Assembly: GCA_900660155.1 (NCBI GenBank)
Contig: CABFPE010000684.1
Location: 89,556-153,555, forward strand
Length of the DNA stretch: 64,000 nucleotides
From: Hofstenia miamia
Lineage: Eukaryota > Xenacoelomorpha > Acoela > Hofsteniidae
Direction: 5' to 3'
Shown here: positions 34,130 to 46,100 of the stretch, in pieces
Position numbering within the stretch: position 1 is the first letter of the stretch
Layout: each line of letters starts with the position of its first letter
Program-made: the position numbers and the translations under genes
Notes under the pieces: generated by a model
Database searches by the model: none
Told to the model about the DNA's origin: nothing
The model's input: the letters and a program-made list of their open reading frames with translations, nothing else

Positions 34130-35711
34130 TTACTTTAGTAATTTGTATTCACCTTTTTGAATGACATTTTCCCTGATTAATTTGTAAATGATATATCTAT
34201 AGATGTAACGTTTTTCCTATTTCTTCAAATTTAATAAGATTTAAAGCTCTTTTGTAAACATTTGATATACATTGTCATTTAGTACAAGATTTTATATGAA
34301 TTCAATTATTTGTAAACTATTCTGATTCAAAATTTTTTGAAACTATAGTTTTTTAGGTTTTTAGAGCTCGAATAATATTTCACTTTGCCATATCAAAATA
34401 TTGAAGTTCATAGACCTAAGACTGCTGCCAATTTTTTATCAGTTAGGGTAGGGGCCATCGCTCAATGACAAAGGCGTATAGACAAGGGCTTCATCAATAC
34501 TGCGGGATGGGTACGCCATACGACATTAAGCATACCTACCTTTCTAATGTGATTATGAAAATGCTCTTTTGAGTGCTAAAGAACCACTCAATTGCCGCCT
34601 TGTTTCCCGCAACCTTGTCTTTTTTATGTTTCATGAAAAGTCACACTTTAATTGTTTGATGCGTTGCATTATAATTGTGATGAAAGCAAATGGTGATAAA
34701 TCATTTTCTGGAAACTAGTGATTTCATGTTATTAAAATAGCACTTCTATTTGATGACAGCAAAATAACTTAAACTTGGGTTAGGCGTAAACTTCATTGAT
34801 GCTTGTTATGATTATTTAATTCTAGGGTAAAATGGGGTAATTGGCCAGGTGTGCTGGGGGATCCTTGCCAATATGCGTAGTATTTCCACTTTTAAATTGA
34901 TTTTCCCCAAGAAATTCTGTTATGATTAGGAAGCATTTAAATAATTGTTTAATATCTTTAAAATTAGAGCAACAATTATGACAAAGTTATCATTAAATTT
35001 ATAAAATTAGCATTACAATTACTTAAAATTGTCCACAAATTTACGAAACCCAATTACTTATGTTATTACCTTTACATTAATAACCTTAAAAATTAATATT
35101 TAAGATGATTAAAAATTTACAAAATAATAGTCAACTATTTAAAATTGCAAGCATTTTTTTTATTTTCGAAAATCTATATGTACAGTAGATCATTAAGTCG
35201 TTTTTACAAATTGATATAACGTCAGTTGCATTTCATCTTTGTAGCATTACTCCCAACCGCTGGAATATTTATTGAGAAATGCTGTGAGCTTCTTCATCAG
35301 CAACTCTTGCAGCGGCGAATACCTTTGAATTAAACAAGGAATAACCTCTTAATGCTTCAACAGAATGATGAATATATAATGTACATGCTTCTTGACTAAT
35401 CTGGTACTAGTTAGCTACTTACATGACGTAACCAGCTGTAGTTCCAGCTTTGATTATTATTTAAATGCAATTTTTTATTACTTTTGTTATGGACGCTTTG
35501 AATATTCAAATAATGCTTAAATTATGAAGAAATTTCTGCATCGTATTAAAGAATGATAACTAAGTACTTACACAAAAATATGATTATGTATTCTCAGTAA
35601 CATTCGAAATGCAAACTAAAAGTATATTACCTACTGAGAAGGTTAGTTAGTCCATAAGCCTAAAATTTTAATCTTAAATGGTCGGATGAAGTGGCCACCA
35701 TAATACATTTA

Positions 35712-35715
<4 letters not shown>
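34130..35715 (+). repeat. Segmental-duplication arm B downstream of GPCR gene 1
   Basis: From ~34390 to ~35715 it is the inverted partner of 3300-4400, and the intron and exon 3 of gene 1 (32530-33910) are the partner of 6527-7530. 34130-34390 is the likely 3' UTR and flank and has no partner in the other arm. The arm ends at an AT-dinucleotide tract beginning near 35713. Confidence 0.75.
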
Positions 35716-35755
<40 letters not shown>

Positions 35756-35790
35756 AAATATATATATATAAATATATATATAAATGTAAC
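35713..35790. repeat. AT-dinucleotide microsatellite
   Basis: Interrupted TA/ATA tract. It separates the duplicated GPCR region from the hAT remnants. The partner arm also ends near a short TA tract (about 3310-3320), so the duplication boundary may lie in this repeat. Confidence 0.9.
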
Positions 35791-36099
35791 AAAACAGAGA
35801 AATACTCACTTTCCTTTATATGATCAACAGTATTCCGAAGAACTTCTTCACCAATAATCTCAATTAGCTCATTTTGTATTTCCGGATGTAAATGACGAGC
35901 GTACTTTGGAGCCATGATAATGTCATGTGAAACAGTCTTATCACCAGAATCTGCACGAAATCGTAATAAAGATCTAAAATTGCCATCACTTTCATTTGGT
36001 GTATAGCTGTAATGTAACCTAATTTTTCCTTAAAACATGTACATCAGTAATGTTAGACGAGTATAGTAAAAATTGTATATCAATTTAATAGAGATTTAT

Positions 36100-36531
36100 A
36101 TTCATTATGTAAATAAATTGAAAAGGATTCCAATTGTCCCATTCCATAAATTCTAGGACGTCGCTTTTTGGCAGCAAACCGATCTATAATGGCATCAATG
36201 TTTATTGGAAAAGATCAATGTGTATACATTTGAGTCAGACCATTTAATCGTTCATCTGCTGTTGTTGATCTCAGTATGACCTAAGATGCTTTAGGTTTGA
36301 GAAAATGTGCTCGGGTGTTGCAGTTGTTGCGGGAATGCAGCAAAATATTTTCAAATATCTGTAAATCGCAGGGTAGTAAATTTGATCGCAATCTTCTATC
36401 GCAGTGGCGGGATTGGAAGGCAGAGGCGCCTTGCATTTCTTAGCGTTCGTCCATTTATGAATCCAGAGGTCATACTCTGCCTTAACGTCCTCGATCGCAT
36501 GATGAACTATTGGTTGATTGAATTCAATCAT
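36100..36531 (-). pseudogene. hAT C-terminal dimerisation domain
   Basis: Residues read YYPAIYRYLKIFCCIPATTATPEHIFSNLKHLRS, with the hAT hallmark IPATTATPE (usually PVTTATAERSFS). A related frame continues with LRSTTADERLNGL and a basic C terminus (DRFAAKKRRPR). Two frame changes separate it from the core. It is clearly decayed. Confidence 0.85.
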
Positions 36532-36536
36532 TGGTA

Positions 36537-37022
36537 TTATCTACAAATAGATACAGTGGGATCAAGATTGCAATTCAGCAGTATTTGTTCTATCTCTTTA
36601 GCAATTGCTTTCCCAGTGAAATCTGACATGGATTTGAATCTTAGAAAATCCTCACAAATTTTACCGCCTGCATAATACCTAACGCATACATTCAGCTGCT
36701 CCTTTCCACTGACATCAGTTGTTTCATCCGCCAAAACAGAGAAATACTCACTTTCCTTTATATGATCAACAGTATTCCGAAGAACTTCTTCACCAATAAT
36801 CTCAATTAGCTCATTTTGTATTTCTGGATGTAAATAACGAGCGTTCTTTGGAGCCATGATAATGTCATGTGAAACAGTCTTATCACCAGAATCTGCACGA
36901 AATCGTAATAAAGATCTAAAATTGCCATCACTTTCATTTGGTTCATCAATCATAAATTCTCTACCAGTGTCTCGGTGGTCACGCAACGGCAAACCATTCC
37001 TTCTGCAAAAAACGATGGTCAT
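36537..37022 (-). pseudogene. hAT transposase core fragment (DUF4371-like)
   Basis: 161 residues with HRDTGREF, NFRSLLRFRADSGD, then SEYFSVLADETTDVSGKEQL, where the catalytic-region motif ADETTD is typical of ZMYM1-like hAT transposases. The frame ends by degenerating before the long alpha-helical insertion. It is followed downstream by the dimerisation domain in another frame. A host gene derived from a hAT is possible but unlikely given the missing parts. Confidence 0.85.
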
Positions 37023-37450
37023 TTATAATAGGTACCAATCCCTGCGATTATCACTTAAAATGTCAAGGAATCGAATATCTTATTATCATTACTGTACAGT
37101 TGTTGAATTTGAACGAATAATTTCAAGGATATATGTACTAGATATAATTTTTGTACTAACCTGCAGTGATGGTTTTGCTATCCGACGTTTGAAATCATCT
37201 GCTTTCAAAAGGGCGTTGCTATCCNNNNNNNNNNNNNNNNNNTTTTTTTGAATAACTACTTTTATCTTACCATTATAATGTCATTGTAGTGAACACAAAA
37301 TCGCAGTACCGCCTCATGTTTTCCACCCATCGGGTTTCACAGAGTCTGACCAAGCCTGTATTGGATGCCTCATTCTTTTGAATATATGTATGGAGTCTTC
37401 TCGCTGACGCATTAATGAAGGTAATAGCATCATTCATTGTGACAAGTGAG

Positions 37451-37711
37451 TTACGAATTATTTGTACACTTGATTCTAATAATTAAGGGATAAGCATTAT
37501 TAAGGATGTTCAGTAATGCTTCAGGGGCTCTTCCCACATATTGAGCAATATCATTTGAAGTGCACTGAGGATCAGGAGAAGCAGGCTCAATTGATATCTG
37601 TTTTGAACATGTAGGCTGATTCAAAACAATTTCATCAGACACTATTGTAGTAAGATCAGAACAAGAGTCTTTCGATTTGATACCAAAATCAAAGAGTGTC
37701 TTTCTCTTCAT
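37451..37711 (-). pseudogene. hAT transposase N-terminal segment
   Basis: 86 residues starting MKRKTLFDFGIKSK, with a low-complexity Ser/Thr/Asp-rich body and ending near the expected BED/TTF zinc-finger region. That region is not preserved. This N-terminal style (KRK-L-F) is common in ZMYM1-like hAT proteins. Support comes mostly from its position upstream of the core on the same strand. Confidence 0.55.
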
Positions 37712-38136
37712 TCTGAAGAAATATAAAAATCATTAGTATGATCAGCCTCTGAATTTGTAGAAAAAAACTAGATTGAGCTTTTAATCACATGCTTTGATAT
37801 CTAGGTCCTATATTGAGGATGCTTTGCAACAATTGCAGCATTACATGCACGCTGTATTCAATACACACTACTTATGAGAACACAGAAAAATACTATGCCC
37901 TATATTCAGTTTTGGTAATTAAATAGTTTCAAAATGAAAACTTATATGCGTAGTTATTCAAAATATATTTATCAAATTTAAAAAGTTTTCATAATGTAGT
38001 TTTTCCATCACAAAAAGAAATGCAACAAAAACCCTGATTATTAAGAGAACTTTCAGGACCTCCCCCAAAAAAAAATCATGCGCGCGCCTATGGATACTGA
38101 CATGCTAGGAAAAATCTTAACACCATTAGCCATATA

Positions 38137-38458
38137 TGTGTATAGCTGTAATGTAATTACCTAATTTTTCCTTAAAACATGTACATCAGTAATGTTAGAC
38201 GAGTATAGTAAAAATTGTATATCAATTTAATAGAGATTTATAGTCCATAAATTCTATTTTATTTCATGCAATTTGTTCATGAGATAAACTAATTTNGTAC
38301 ATCAGTAATGTTAGACGAGTATAGTAAAAATTGTATATCAATTTAATAAAGATTTATATTCATTATGTAAATAAATTGAAAAGGATTCCAATTGTCCCAT
38401 TCCATAAATTCTATTTTATTTCATGCAATTTGTTCATGAGATAAACTAATTTGTTCAA
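38137..38458. repeat. Local duplicate block around the N at 38296
   Basis: 38137-38270 and 38297-38440 both match 36003-36152 (AATGTTAGACGAGTATAG, AAAGGATTCCAATTGTCCCA). The two are nearly identical to each other and are separated by a single N, which suggests concatenated alternative contigs. Confidence 0.75.
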
Positions 38459-38740
38459 ACCACCAAAATATAATTCAAAATTTCGAAATGTAGACAAAAT
38501 AACAAATGTTTCAATTACTTGCTACTTAATGTAGTTGATTGCAACATATTCAGCATGTTGTAAGATTTACAACTATAAAAATCGAACGGTTAAATGAAAC
38601 ATAAATTATAAAATGTTAAAGTAATACTGTGTGGTTCACCCTCCGACTAAATAATGAAATTTGTATTTGCTGCTCAACAGAAATTTTAGATGTTCAAAAT
38701 ATAAATATTACAAAAATTTTCTTGTAGACACCACTTTCTC

Positions 38741-38790
38741 GGGGGAGGCCCACGCCCGGTAGCCCCCCCTCTGACGACGCGCCTGATATA
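38741..38790. repeat. hAT-like terminus remnant
   Basis: GC-rich end sequence, CAGGCGCGTCGTCAGAGGGG on the minus strand. It resembles the terminus at 38050-38096 and the CAG-GCG type ends of hAT elements. No partner end or target duplication was identified. Confidence 0.5.
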
Positions 38791-38822
38791 CTTGTTATAA
38801 TCTTAAGACTTTGAACATTTTT

Positions 38823-39015
38823 ACCTCCGCCAAGGAGGTTATGTTTTTGGTAGCGTTGGTTTGTTTGTAGCAACTTTACGGAAAAAGTAATAGATGGATT
38901 GACTTCAAATTTTCACCAGAGGTGCGTCTCTGCCCAAGGAAGAATCCATTAAATTTTGGGGAGGATCCAAAGGGACACAAGCTGCGTGGCGGAGGTCTGC
39001 GCTCTCCGAGTGCTT
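38823..39015. repeat. Compact GC-rich dispersed cassette with inverted ends
   Basis: It starts ACCTCCGCC (38823), which itself can form a hairpin with GGAGGT, and ends with GGCGGAGGT (38988) followed by CTGCGCTCTCCGAGTGCTTT. I recognise this cassette from memory as recurring, well conserved, in many unrelated animal genomes; I do not know its class. The core TTCAAATTTTCACCAGAGGT matches that memory. The open frame on its minus strand has no domain. Confidence 0.55.
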
Positions 39016-39126
39016 TTCTAGTTGAATAATGTTTTATTGCGATATGTTTCGACAAGCATTGTTGTATTTTCAAACATTTGGAGAAATGTCCGAACTTTTT
39101 CTTTTAGCAATTCAGATCTTCAAAAT

Positions 39127-40500
39127 ATATCTAGATTTATTTGATGTCTTTATTTATTTAATAATGTTTTCTTAGTTGATTTTATACATATTGCTTCTGC
39201 GATTTTAGTTTCACGATGTCTTATTAGTATTTTAAAATTTTTCAGCTTAGGTTCAAATACATGTATATATATTTAGAATTGTAGATGTCCTTTTATATGT
39301 ACTTTTACCCGAGTTTCTAAATGCCTTCTGGTCTCGCCAATTAATGAACTTCATCAAAATCGCATGAATAAACGATACCAGAAGGCAATGAAATGGGATA
39401 GAATATTTATTAGGGAACATTTCCATGGTCTTTTTTGTGTAAAATACTGGACAAATTTTCAAAGTTGGTAATTCTTTGTTGTATGACTGTATCGGTTTCT
39501 TTATTTGTTCTTCTCGTGAATTTATAAATGGTAAATTCCAGTATACTTTTGTTTTGTCTTGGTTATGTGTAGAATTTGAATCTTGTGTATTGCATNTAGA
39601 ATGGCGTGTCAGTATCATTGGTATCCAGAAGTGTTACTAGCTATCAGTAACTGCAAAATTTTTCCTCTCGCAAGCGGTCTGGAAGACCAAAAGNTATTTA
39701 TTTAATAATGTTTTCTTAGTTGATTTTATACATATTGCTTCTGCGATTTTAGTTTCACGATGTCTTTTTAGTATTTTAAAATTTTTCAGCTTAGGTTCAA
39801 ATACATGTATATATATTTAGAATTGTAGATGTCCTTTTATATGTACTTTTACCCGAGTTTCTAAATGCCTTCTGGTCTCGCCAATTAATGAACTTCATCA
39901 AAATCGCATGAATAAACGATACCAGAAGGCAATGAAATGGGATAGAATATTTATTAGGGAACATTTCCATGGTCTTTTTTGTGTAAAATACTGGACAAAT
40001 TTTCAAAGTTGGTAATTCTTTGTTGTATGACTGTATCGGTTTCTTTATTTGTTCTTCTCGTGAATTTATAAATGGTAAATTCCAGTATACTTTTGTTTTG
40101 TCTTGGTTATGTGTAGAATTTGAATCTTGTGTATTGCATAAAAATGTCCTATCAATAATCTTAGTAATTAGTTTTTGTGGATATCCATTATTTTTAAGAT
40201 CTTTTGTGATTTTATCCAATATTTCTGTTAAGCTTTTGAAATTTGAGGTAGATTCAAATTTTCTATTGACTAGGCACGAAATGGTGTTAATTTTATGACG
40301 CTCATCGAAATTTGAACAGAATAGTATGTAAACGCCTGTACAAGTTGGTTTTTTATACCCTTGGTTGAAATGTCATTCATGTTCTTAGTTACTGTAACCT
40401 CAAGAAAATTTAGCATAATGTTGTTTTAATGTTCAATTGTGAATTTAATTTCAGTCATACACGTATTTAAATCAAAATCAATCTTCACTGTTGTAACAAC
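39127..40500 (-). mobile_element. Penelope-like element, 3' part with GIY-YIG endonuclease
   Basis: The minus strand encodes the end of a Penelope-type RT (EIKFTIEH, then KDLKNNGYPQKLI, then LPFINSREEQIKKPI) and, in an adjacent frame, a GIY-YIG module with the signature YIGETRRHLETRVKVH and a later EA motif (AEAICIKSTKKT). It is a fossil with a few breaks, truncated at its 5' side. The unit 39127-39595 is an almost exact copy of 39673-40140. It is separated from it by single Ns at 39596 and 39694, which enclose a 97-bp piece identical to part of the Tc1 element at 40915-41011. This is most simply two alleles concatenated. Confidence 0.75.
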
Positions 40501-40859
40501 TAAATCTTTTTCAAAATTAGGCGAAGCTGAACAAAATAAAGCGCTGTGTTTGTTAGCAAGAAGCACTTGTAGTTCCACCTGGAAATAATACCTTGGCCTC
40601 AATTTGTAGTTTTGATAATAATAGTCACTAACACAAGGATAATTATCCAAAACAATTTGCAGAAAGAATATTCTCGTTATCCTCATCGTTCGTAAAATTC
40701 CTAGAACTCCCAATTTTTTTTAGAATTTACAACAGATTCATTTAGCGAATCAAATTAACTCAACATTAGATTTACACACAATACATTTTCACTGAAAAAA
40801 GCACAATAATTATAATTTGAAATACGGTCTGTGGTAGTGAAATTTCACCAACAAAGCGT

Positions 40860-41597
40860 GCTCAAATTCATATCTTGTACGAGGAGGGGTACAATTATCG
40901 CTCTATAGCTGTTAGAATGGGCTGTCAGTATCATTGGTATCCAGAAGTGTTACTAGCTATCAGTAACTGCAAAATTTTTCCTCTCGCAAGCGGTCTGGAA
41001 GACCAAAAGTGACAACCCCTCAGACTGGCATTCTCATTCATTGTTATGTCGTCAATCAACCATTATCTTCATCTTCTGAAGTCCAAGCAAATCTAGGTGG
41101 AATAGTGCAGAATGTATCAACACGAACCATTAGGCGTGAATTGAATACTACCTTTGACCTTCCATCGTGCAAACCGGCAGCCAAACCCCTATTGTCTTCA
41201 AAGAACATTTGAGACCGGTTGCGCTCCTGTAGGCAATACCAACACTATACCCATGAGATGTGGCATCAAGTAATGTGTAGTGACGAATCCAAGATTTGCC
41301 AGCTTACATCATACCGGCCACACGTTCGACGACCAAGAAACCAAAGATTCAACACACTTTACACGCAACAAACTGTCCGCTCAGCACCTTCTGTGATGAT
41401 TTGGGGTGCTATAACTGCGAATGGGCGTGCTGGTCTGCATTTTGTTCCGGAGTATATACAAAATATTAGTGAGTTTTTCTGAATTAACTATTTCTTTCTA
41501 CATTGTGTTATTATGTTGTTTCTATATTACGTTTTTTAGTGTAAAATACAAAAATTTCTAAATTTGGAAAGTGTTCCCAAACTTTTGGCCTGCACTG
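40860..41597 (+). mobile_element. Tc1-like transposon, 3' portion with right terminal repeat
   Basis: Transposase pieces run from an HTH-like start (YEEGYNYRSIAVRMGC) through SSEVQANLGGIVQNVSTRTIRREL, to WHQVMCSDESK (first catalytic Asp), VRRPRNQRFN, and APSVMIWGAITANGRAGLHF. The second Asp and the last catalytic residue are deleted. The right end reads CAGTGCAGGCCAAAAGTTTG on the minus strand, finishing at 41597 and followed by TA. No left terminal repeat was found. Stop and frame changes occur between blocks (at least two), so it is dead. Confidence 0.85.
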
Positions 41598-41744
41598 TAT
41601 ATATACATTATTTACAAATTACATACTTACAAATATGTAGTAAAAATGCACACAAAACTACTGACAATAAATATACAAATAAAATTACAATACAATTAAA
41701 TTAAAACATAATTTATCTTAAAAACATAAAAATTAAAAACAATA

Positions 41745-42150
41745 ATTTTCGCCATATATTTAATTTATTTGAATATCCGTATTTAAGTTGATTAGCAAGC
41801 AGGTTTTCTTTAACAATTTCTTGAACTTATGTAATGATGAAGATTTACGTACATTTTGTGGTAGATTATTCCAGATTTTGGCCGTTGTTGTTGTGAATGC
41901 ACCTTTCCAGTAATTATTGTTTATTTAAATTTTATTTATGCATTTCTCTGTTCTTTTGTTTACACTGAAAAATTTACATATGCAGCTTCTTTTCAATTTA
42001 CTTACAATTTTGTACATATTTACAAGACATATGCATTTCGTAAGGTAAAATGGTTCTAAGATGGATAAACGTTGTAAATGTCCACCAATTTGCTGTTTAT
42101 TGATGTTATACATGGCACAGATTGACCAGTTAAACACCTATATCGTGCCG
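41745..42150 (-). pseudogene. LINE ORF2 C-terminal fragment (CR1/Jockey-like)
   Basis: The minus strand shows the typical tail of non-LTR retrotransposon ORF2: RLSILEPFYL, then KRTEKCINKI, then FTTTTAKIWNNLPQNVR, then SSLHKFKKLLKKTCLL. At least one stop lies inside. It is followed by an AT-rich 3' UTR-like stretch down to the Tc1 end at 41598. The orientation is opposite to the LINE at 56.4-60.0 kb. Confidence 0.65.
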
Positions 42151-43126
42151 AATCAAGTTTATGTTCTGGACAGATTTCACACTGCACGGTACAAATGTTA
42201 TTCATCACCATAATTGCAACGTTGCATGTTAGCATTTGATACGCCTGGTAGGTTAAATAATTCAGAATTGCTAAAAAATGAAGTTACTGCTATATCGTCG
42301 ATCGTTGGCAAATTGAACGAAGTTGCTTTTTGAAATTCATTCAACTAAAACTATAAAACTAATCAATAAAATTAAAATTTAGCACTGATATTCAATATAC
42401 CAAAAGTCGTTAACTTGTTACAAAAATCGCTAGCTTAAAATGGAAATGCATCATATATGGTAAATAAATGGAACATTGAGTTAATATGATGATCATAGCC
42501 AAGTTACTTTGTTATTCAAGGAATCAACTTCAATAATATGTAGAGCAAAGTAATAAATATTAAAATAAAAATGTAAGTGCAAATTTGTTTATACTGAAGC
42601 TACGTCAAACTATTGAAATTGGGGTAATTAGATTTTGGAAATACAAATCATATTTAACAAAAATTAATAAATTTCATGTCTAGAACATTTTTTGTAATTA
42701 TCCCGCAAATATAAACAAAATTAGCCCATTTCAAAAAAATTTATGATTATCTCCCATTATGAAATCTAAAATTGTAGTGAAATTAAATATTTATGTTTTA
42801 ATGAAATATTCAGTTACCAACTTTTGCTTGAGTAGGTGTTTAAACAATTGCTTTCTGAAATTATAAATAAAGTTTTCGACATTAATTCTTTATTTAGTAT
42901 AAAAATATTGATAATTCAGCATTGTAAAAATAATGTCATAATAATTACTTTGTCGAACATCTTAAAATAAAAATGAATTTATTTTTTAATAGTTATTTCA
43001 TAGTGAAATTCATTTGAACAAACAGCTTATTCATTCAAATTTTTTTAGAAAATTATGATTTGAAGAAGTACCTATTCCTCATTTAAAATAATTTTGATAT
43101 ATAATTTAATTAACGTAATTAATTAC
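42151..43126. other. AT-rich intergenic stretch
   Basis: No recognisable gene, repeat end or transposon protein. Confidence 0.5.
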
Positions 43127-46100
43127 TGGATGCGACACAGATCAACTCGCAGCGAATTATATTTCAAGTTTATATAGGCGAATTAATTCTCCCCGTAATT
43201 TGACAACCCATTAAGTAAACATTGCACTTGCAAAATGTCCGCCCTGTGGTTTTTGCCACTAATTTGATTATACGTACATCTATAATAAGGATGTTCTATT
43301 GGATATAGAAGTCAGCCTAGAGAATGGGACATTTCAATGCATCGATTTCCGAAAGAAAAAACCTTTTGTTTAAGTGGATACACAATGTTCCTCGTTCAAA
43401 TTTAAAAGTCCCTAAATTTACTTCTATATGTTCGAAGCATTTTGAAGAATCATGTTTCCGATATGAATCTAATGATAAATTACACAGTTCGTCCAAATAT
43501 TTACGGAAGAAGAGACTTACTAAGGATGCAGTGCCAACAATTTTTCCCGGCCTAAACCTGGTTATCTTTCTAAGGTTTGACATTTATTATAAAATTTTTG
43601 AAGATTTTTTAATATTGATCATTTTTCTTTTAAAACGATACACATTTTGAGAAATCTGAAAGCGCAGCTCTCTTGCAGATTGCTTCATTTGTAGCCTTCT
43701 TTATACATGTAAATTAGACCATTTAAATTGTTTATTGCAATCATTTAATAAACATTGTTACCCATTAATTAAAATTTGCACGCATTAATAGTCATTCAAT
43801 AAATGAATTTAAAAATTTTATTTTTTGCCACTCAGTATATTTATTTCCTTCTTTTCGAGAACTTCGTCTGTGCCTTAATTAATTTGATTTACGTACAGCT
43901 GCGAAATTCATATTGGCTACCATTTTTATTATTTCAATTATTTAGAAAACATCGTTACCTACTCACAATCCAGTAACTGTTGATAATCGCAATGCCAGAA
44001 TTCAATCAAATTTGGATCAACAATTGGATGAATTTCTTAAGAATGATTTGATAGAAAATTTCACTGACTTATTATCTGAACATATTAATTCGTCTCGATT
44101 TGCTAATCGATTTGTTAAAGTGCAGCGTTCAAATTCTATTACTATTTTAAATCCAGCTGATTCTCCACTTAGTTTTGAAAGTTCTGTTGAAATATTTGTC
44201 GACTTGACATACACTACCTCATTCAATCCAAAAGCAATAATGAAGTATCCTGATGTTATAAAGTATGTGATTGATTTGGAGAATTTGATCAATTACATTA
44301 TGAATTATTCTTCTGATAAACACCCTCATGAAAAACTATGGAGTCTAGAAAAGCATGCTTCAAGCGTCATCAGTTCTCAATCAGATAATTTATCAGAAAA
44401 TGAACTATGTTTACTTAGTATATTTCGTGATCAATTACAATTATGCGTACTAGATTCCAAACGTCGGCGTTATAGCAAATTACTATTGACATTTGCATGC
44501 GATATTTACTCTTCATCGAAAATTGCTTATGATTGTATTTCGAAATATTTAATTCTGCTCTCAGTTCGAACTTTGCAAAGGCTATCAGAAAACTTAGTGC
44601 CATCTGTAGGAAGCATTGAATCCTCAACTTATTTGAAAACAAGAAGTAAATGCCTGAATTCTTTTGAACGAACTGAATGCGTGCTATTTAACGAAATTTT
44701 TTACATCTGAGAGGTTTGAGTTCAATAATGGGAAAATACATGGTTGTACTGCTAATGGGAATGTATCCAAAACAATGTTGGTGTTTTCATTTAAATCGCC
44801 TTCTTCTAAATTTGATGATGTAATTGCACTTTATTCCTGCAAGGCATTGACTATGCCAGAACTATATTCACATTTTATCAGCGCATTAACATTGTCTACG
44901 AAGTATTTCAATGTATCTACATGTAATCATAGCGTGAACCAAGCTCTGTATGAAAAACTCCATTCATCTTTCTGCGACTGCGATCAAGAGTTTGTTAATT
45001 GTTTGCAGGAATGGATAAACAACCCTATTATCAAAGGTCATCGTCTTTATCTATTATTTGATACTATTCACTTAATCAAAATTTCCATTTATTATTTCAT
45101 GAATTATGGAACTTATCAAATTCTTGAAAGTATCAATTTAAATTTACTCGATGCTGTTGCTAAATTTGCCGATCTTAAGGCAGTGTATTCCAATGAACTC
45201 GGTCGACCTCTCAAGATAGCTTATAAGTTAAACTATGTCACGATTTTCCCGAATAATTTTCAACGAACGTCAGCAACACCTGCTTTTAATATTTTACATG
45301 AATCCACTGTTGGAGGATTAAAGGAATTTGGATTTCTAGATACTGCTGTATTTATAGAAGCTTGCGGTCTAATCTGTGTCATGTCCTAAATGTTCTATCA
45401 GCCACTGATTTTCAACAAATTTGTTTGAAATAAGCCGAACCATTGAAGAAATATTCTCAGTGGCAATTCGAATATATTCAGAATTGGATGGACTATTTAA
45501 TTTTGTGGAAGCAAAGTTCGCTAAAAGGGTTTTAATCACAAACGTTTTCAGCATTTATTATTACTTTAAGATCTTTGAAATCGCTATGTAAGTATTTGTT
45601 GGATGATGTGGGATTTAGTTACGTTCTCTCTGGTTACATTAACTCAGATTCGATTGAGCGTAGATTTGGGCGATGCAGACTATTAAATGGAGCTGATTTT
45701 TTCATATCATCATTAAGACTAATTCAAGCAGAAAAGAAAATACGTGTAATTTCATTGTTGAATTTTTCTATTCTACCTAATTTAGAAGACATAAGAACAT
45801 CAAAGTTGGATATCGATTTAGATGACAATGAAGTTAAGTCGTTCAGTGATCATGTAAATGATCCTTACATTAATGAACTAGAATCTCACGAAAGACCATT
45901 AACTTTTTATGTTAGCGGATGGTATGCCAGGAAAACTAATAAGTTTTTAGCTCTGATTCATGCAAAGACCTATTACTAGAAAATTCCGAAAATTTGAGTT
46001 TACCAATTGAATGTAAAACAATTTTTAAAAGCCTGGATAGAGGAGGGCTATCAACGCCTTCAGAATTAACTATTGCAATATGTGAGTATTGCTATTTAAT

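Larger units (their letters stand above)
35794..38096 (-). mobile_element. hAT transposon (ZMYM1/DUF4371-like), decayed, with duplicated blocks
   Basis: Minus-strand parts in order are an N-terminal segment (37711-37451), gap Ns (37225-37242), a DUF4371-type core (37022-36537) and a hAT dimerisation domain (36531-36100). A GC-rich terminus at 38050-38096 (ATAGGCGCGCGC on the minus strand) looks like the 5' end. The block 35794-36000 repeats 36736-36946 almost exactly, and 36000-36152 recurs at 38137-38458. The single N at 38296 and the 18-N gap lie within these repeats, so part of the order is probably an assembly artefact. Confidence 0.75.

Noticed and set aside
36307-36675. 122-aa plus-strand frame at 36.3 kb
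   Set aside because: Antisense to the hAT dimerisation domain and core, which carry recognisable motifs on the minus strand.
38876-39073. 65-aa minus-strand frame over the GC-rich cassette
   Set aside because: The cassette is a repeat; similar predicted proteins are a known by-product of such repeats and there is no domain.
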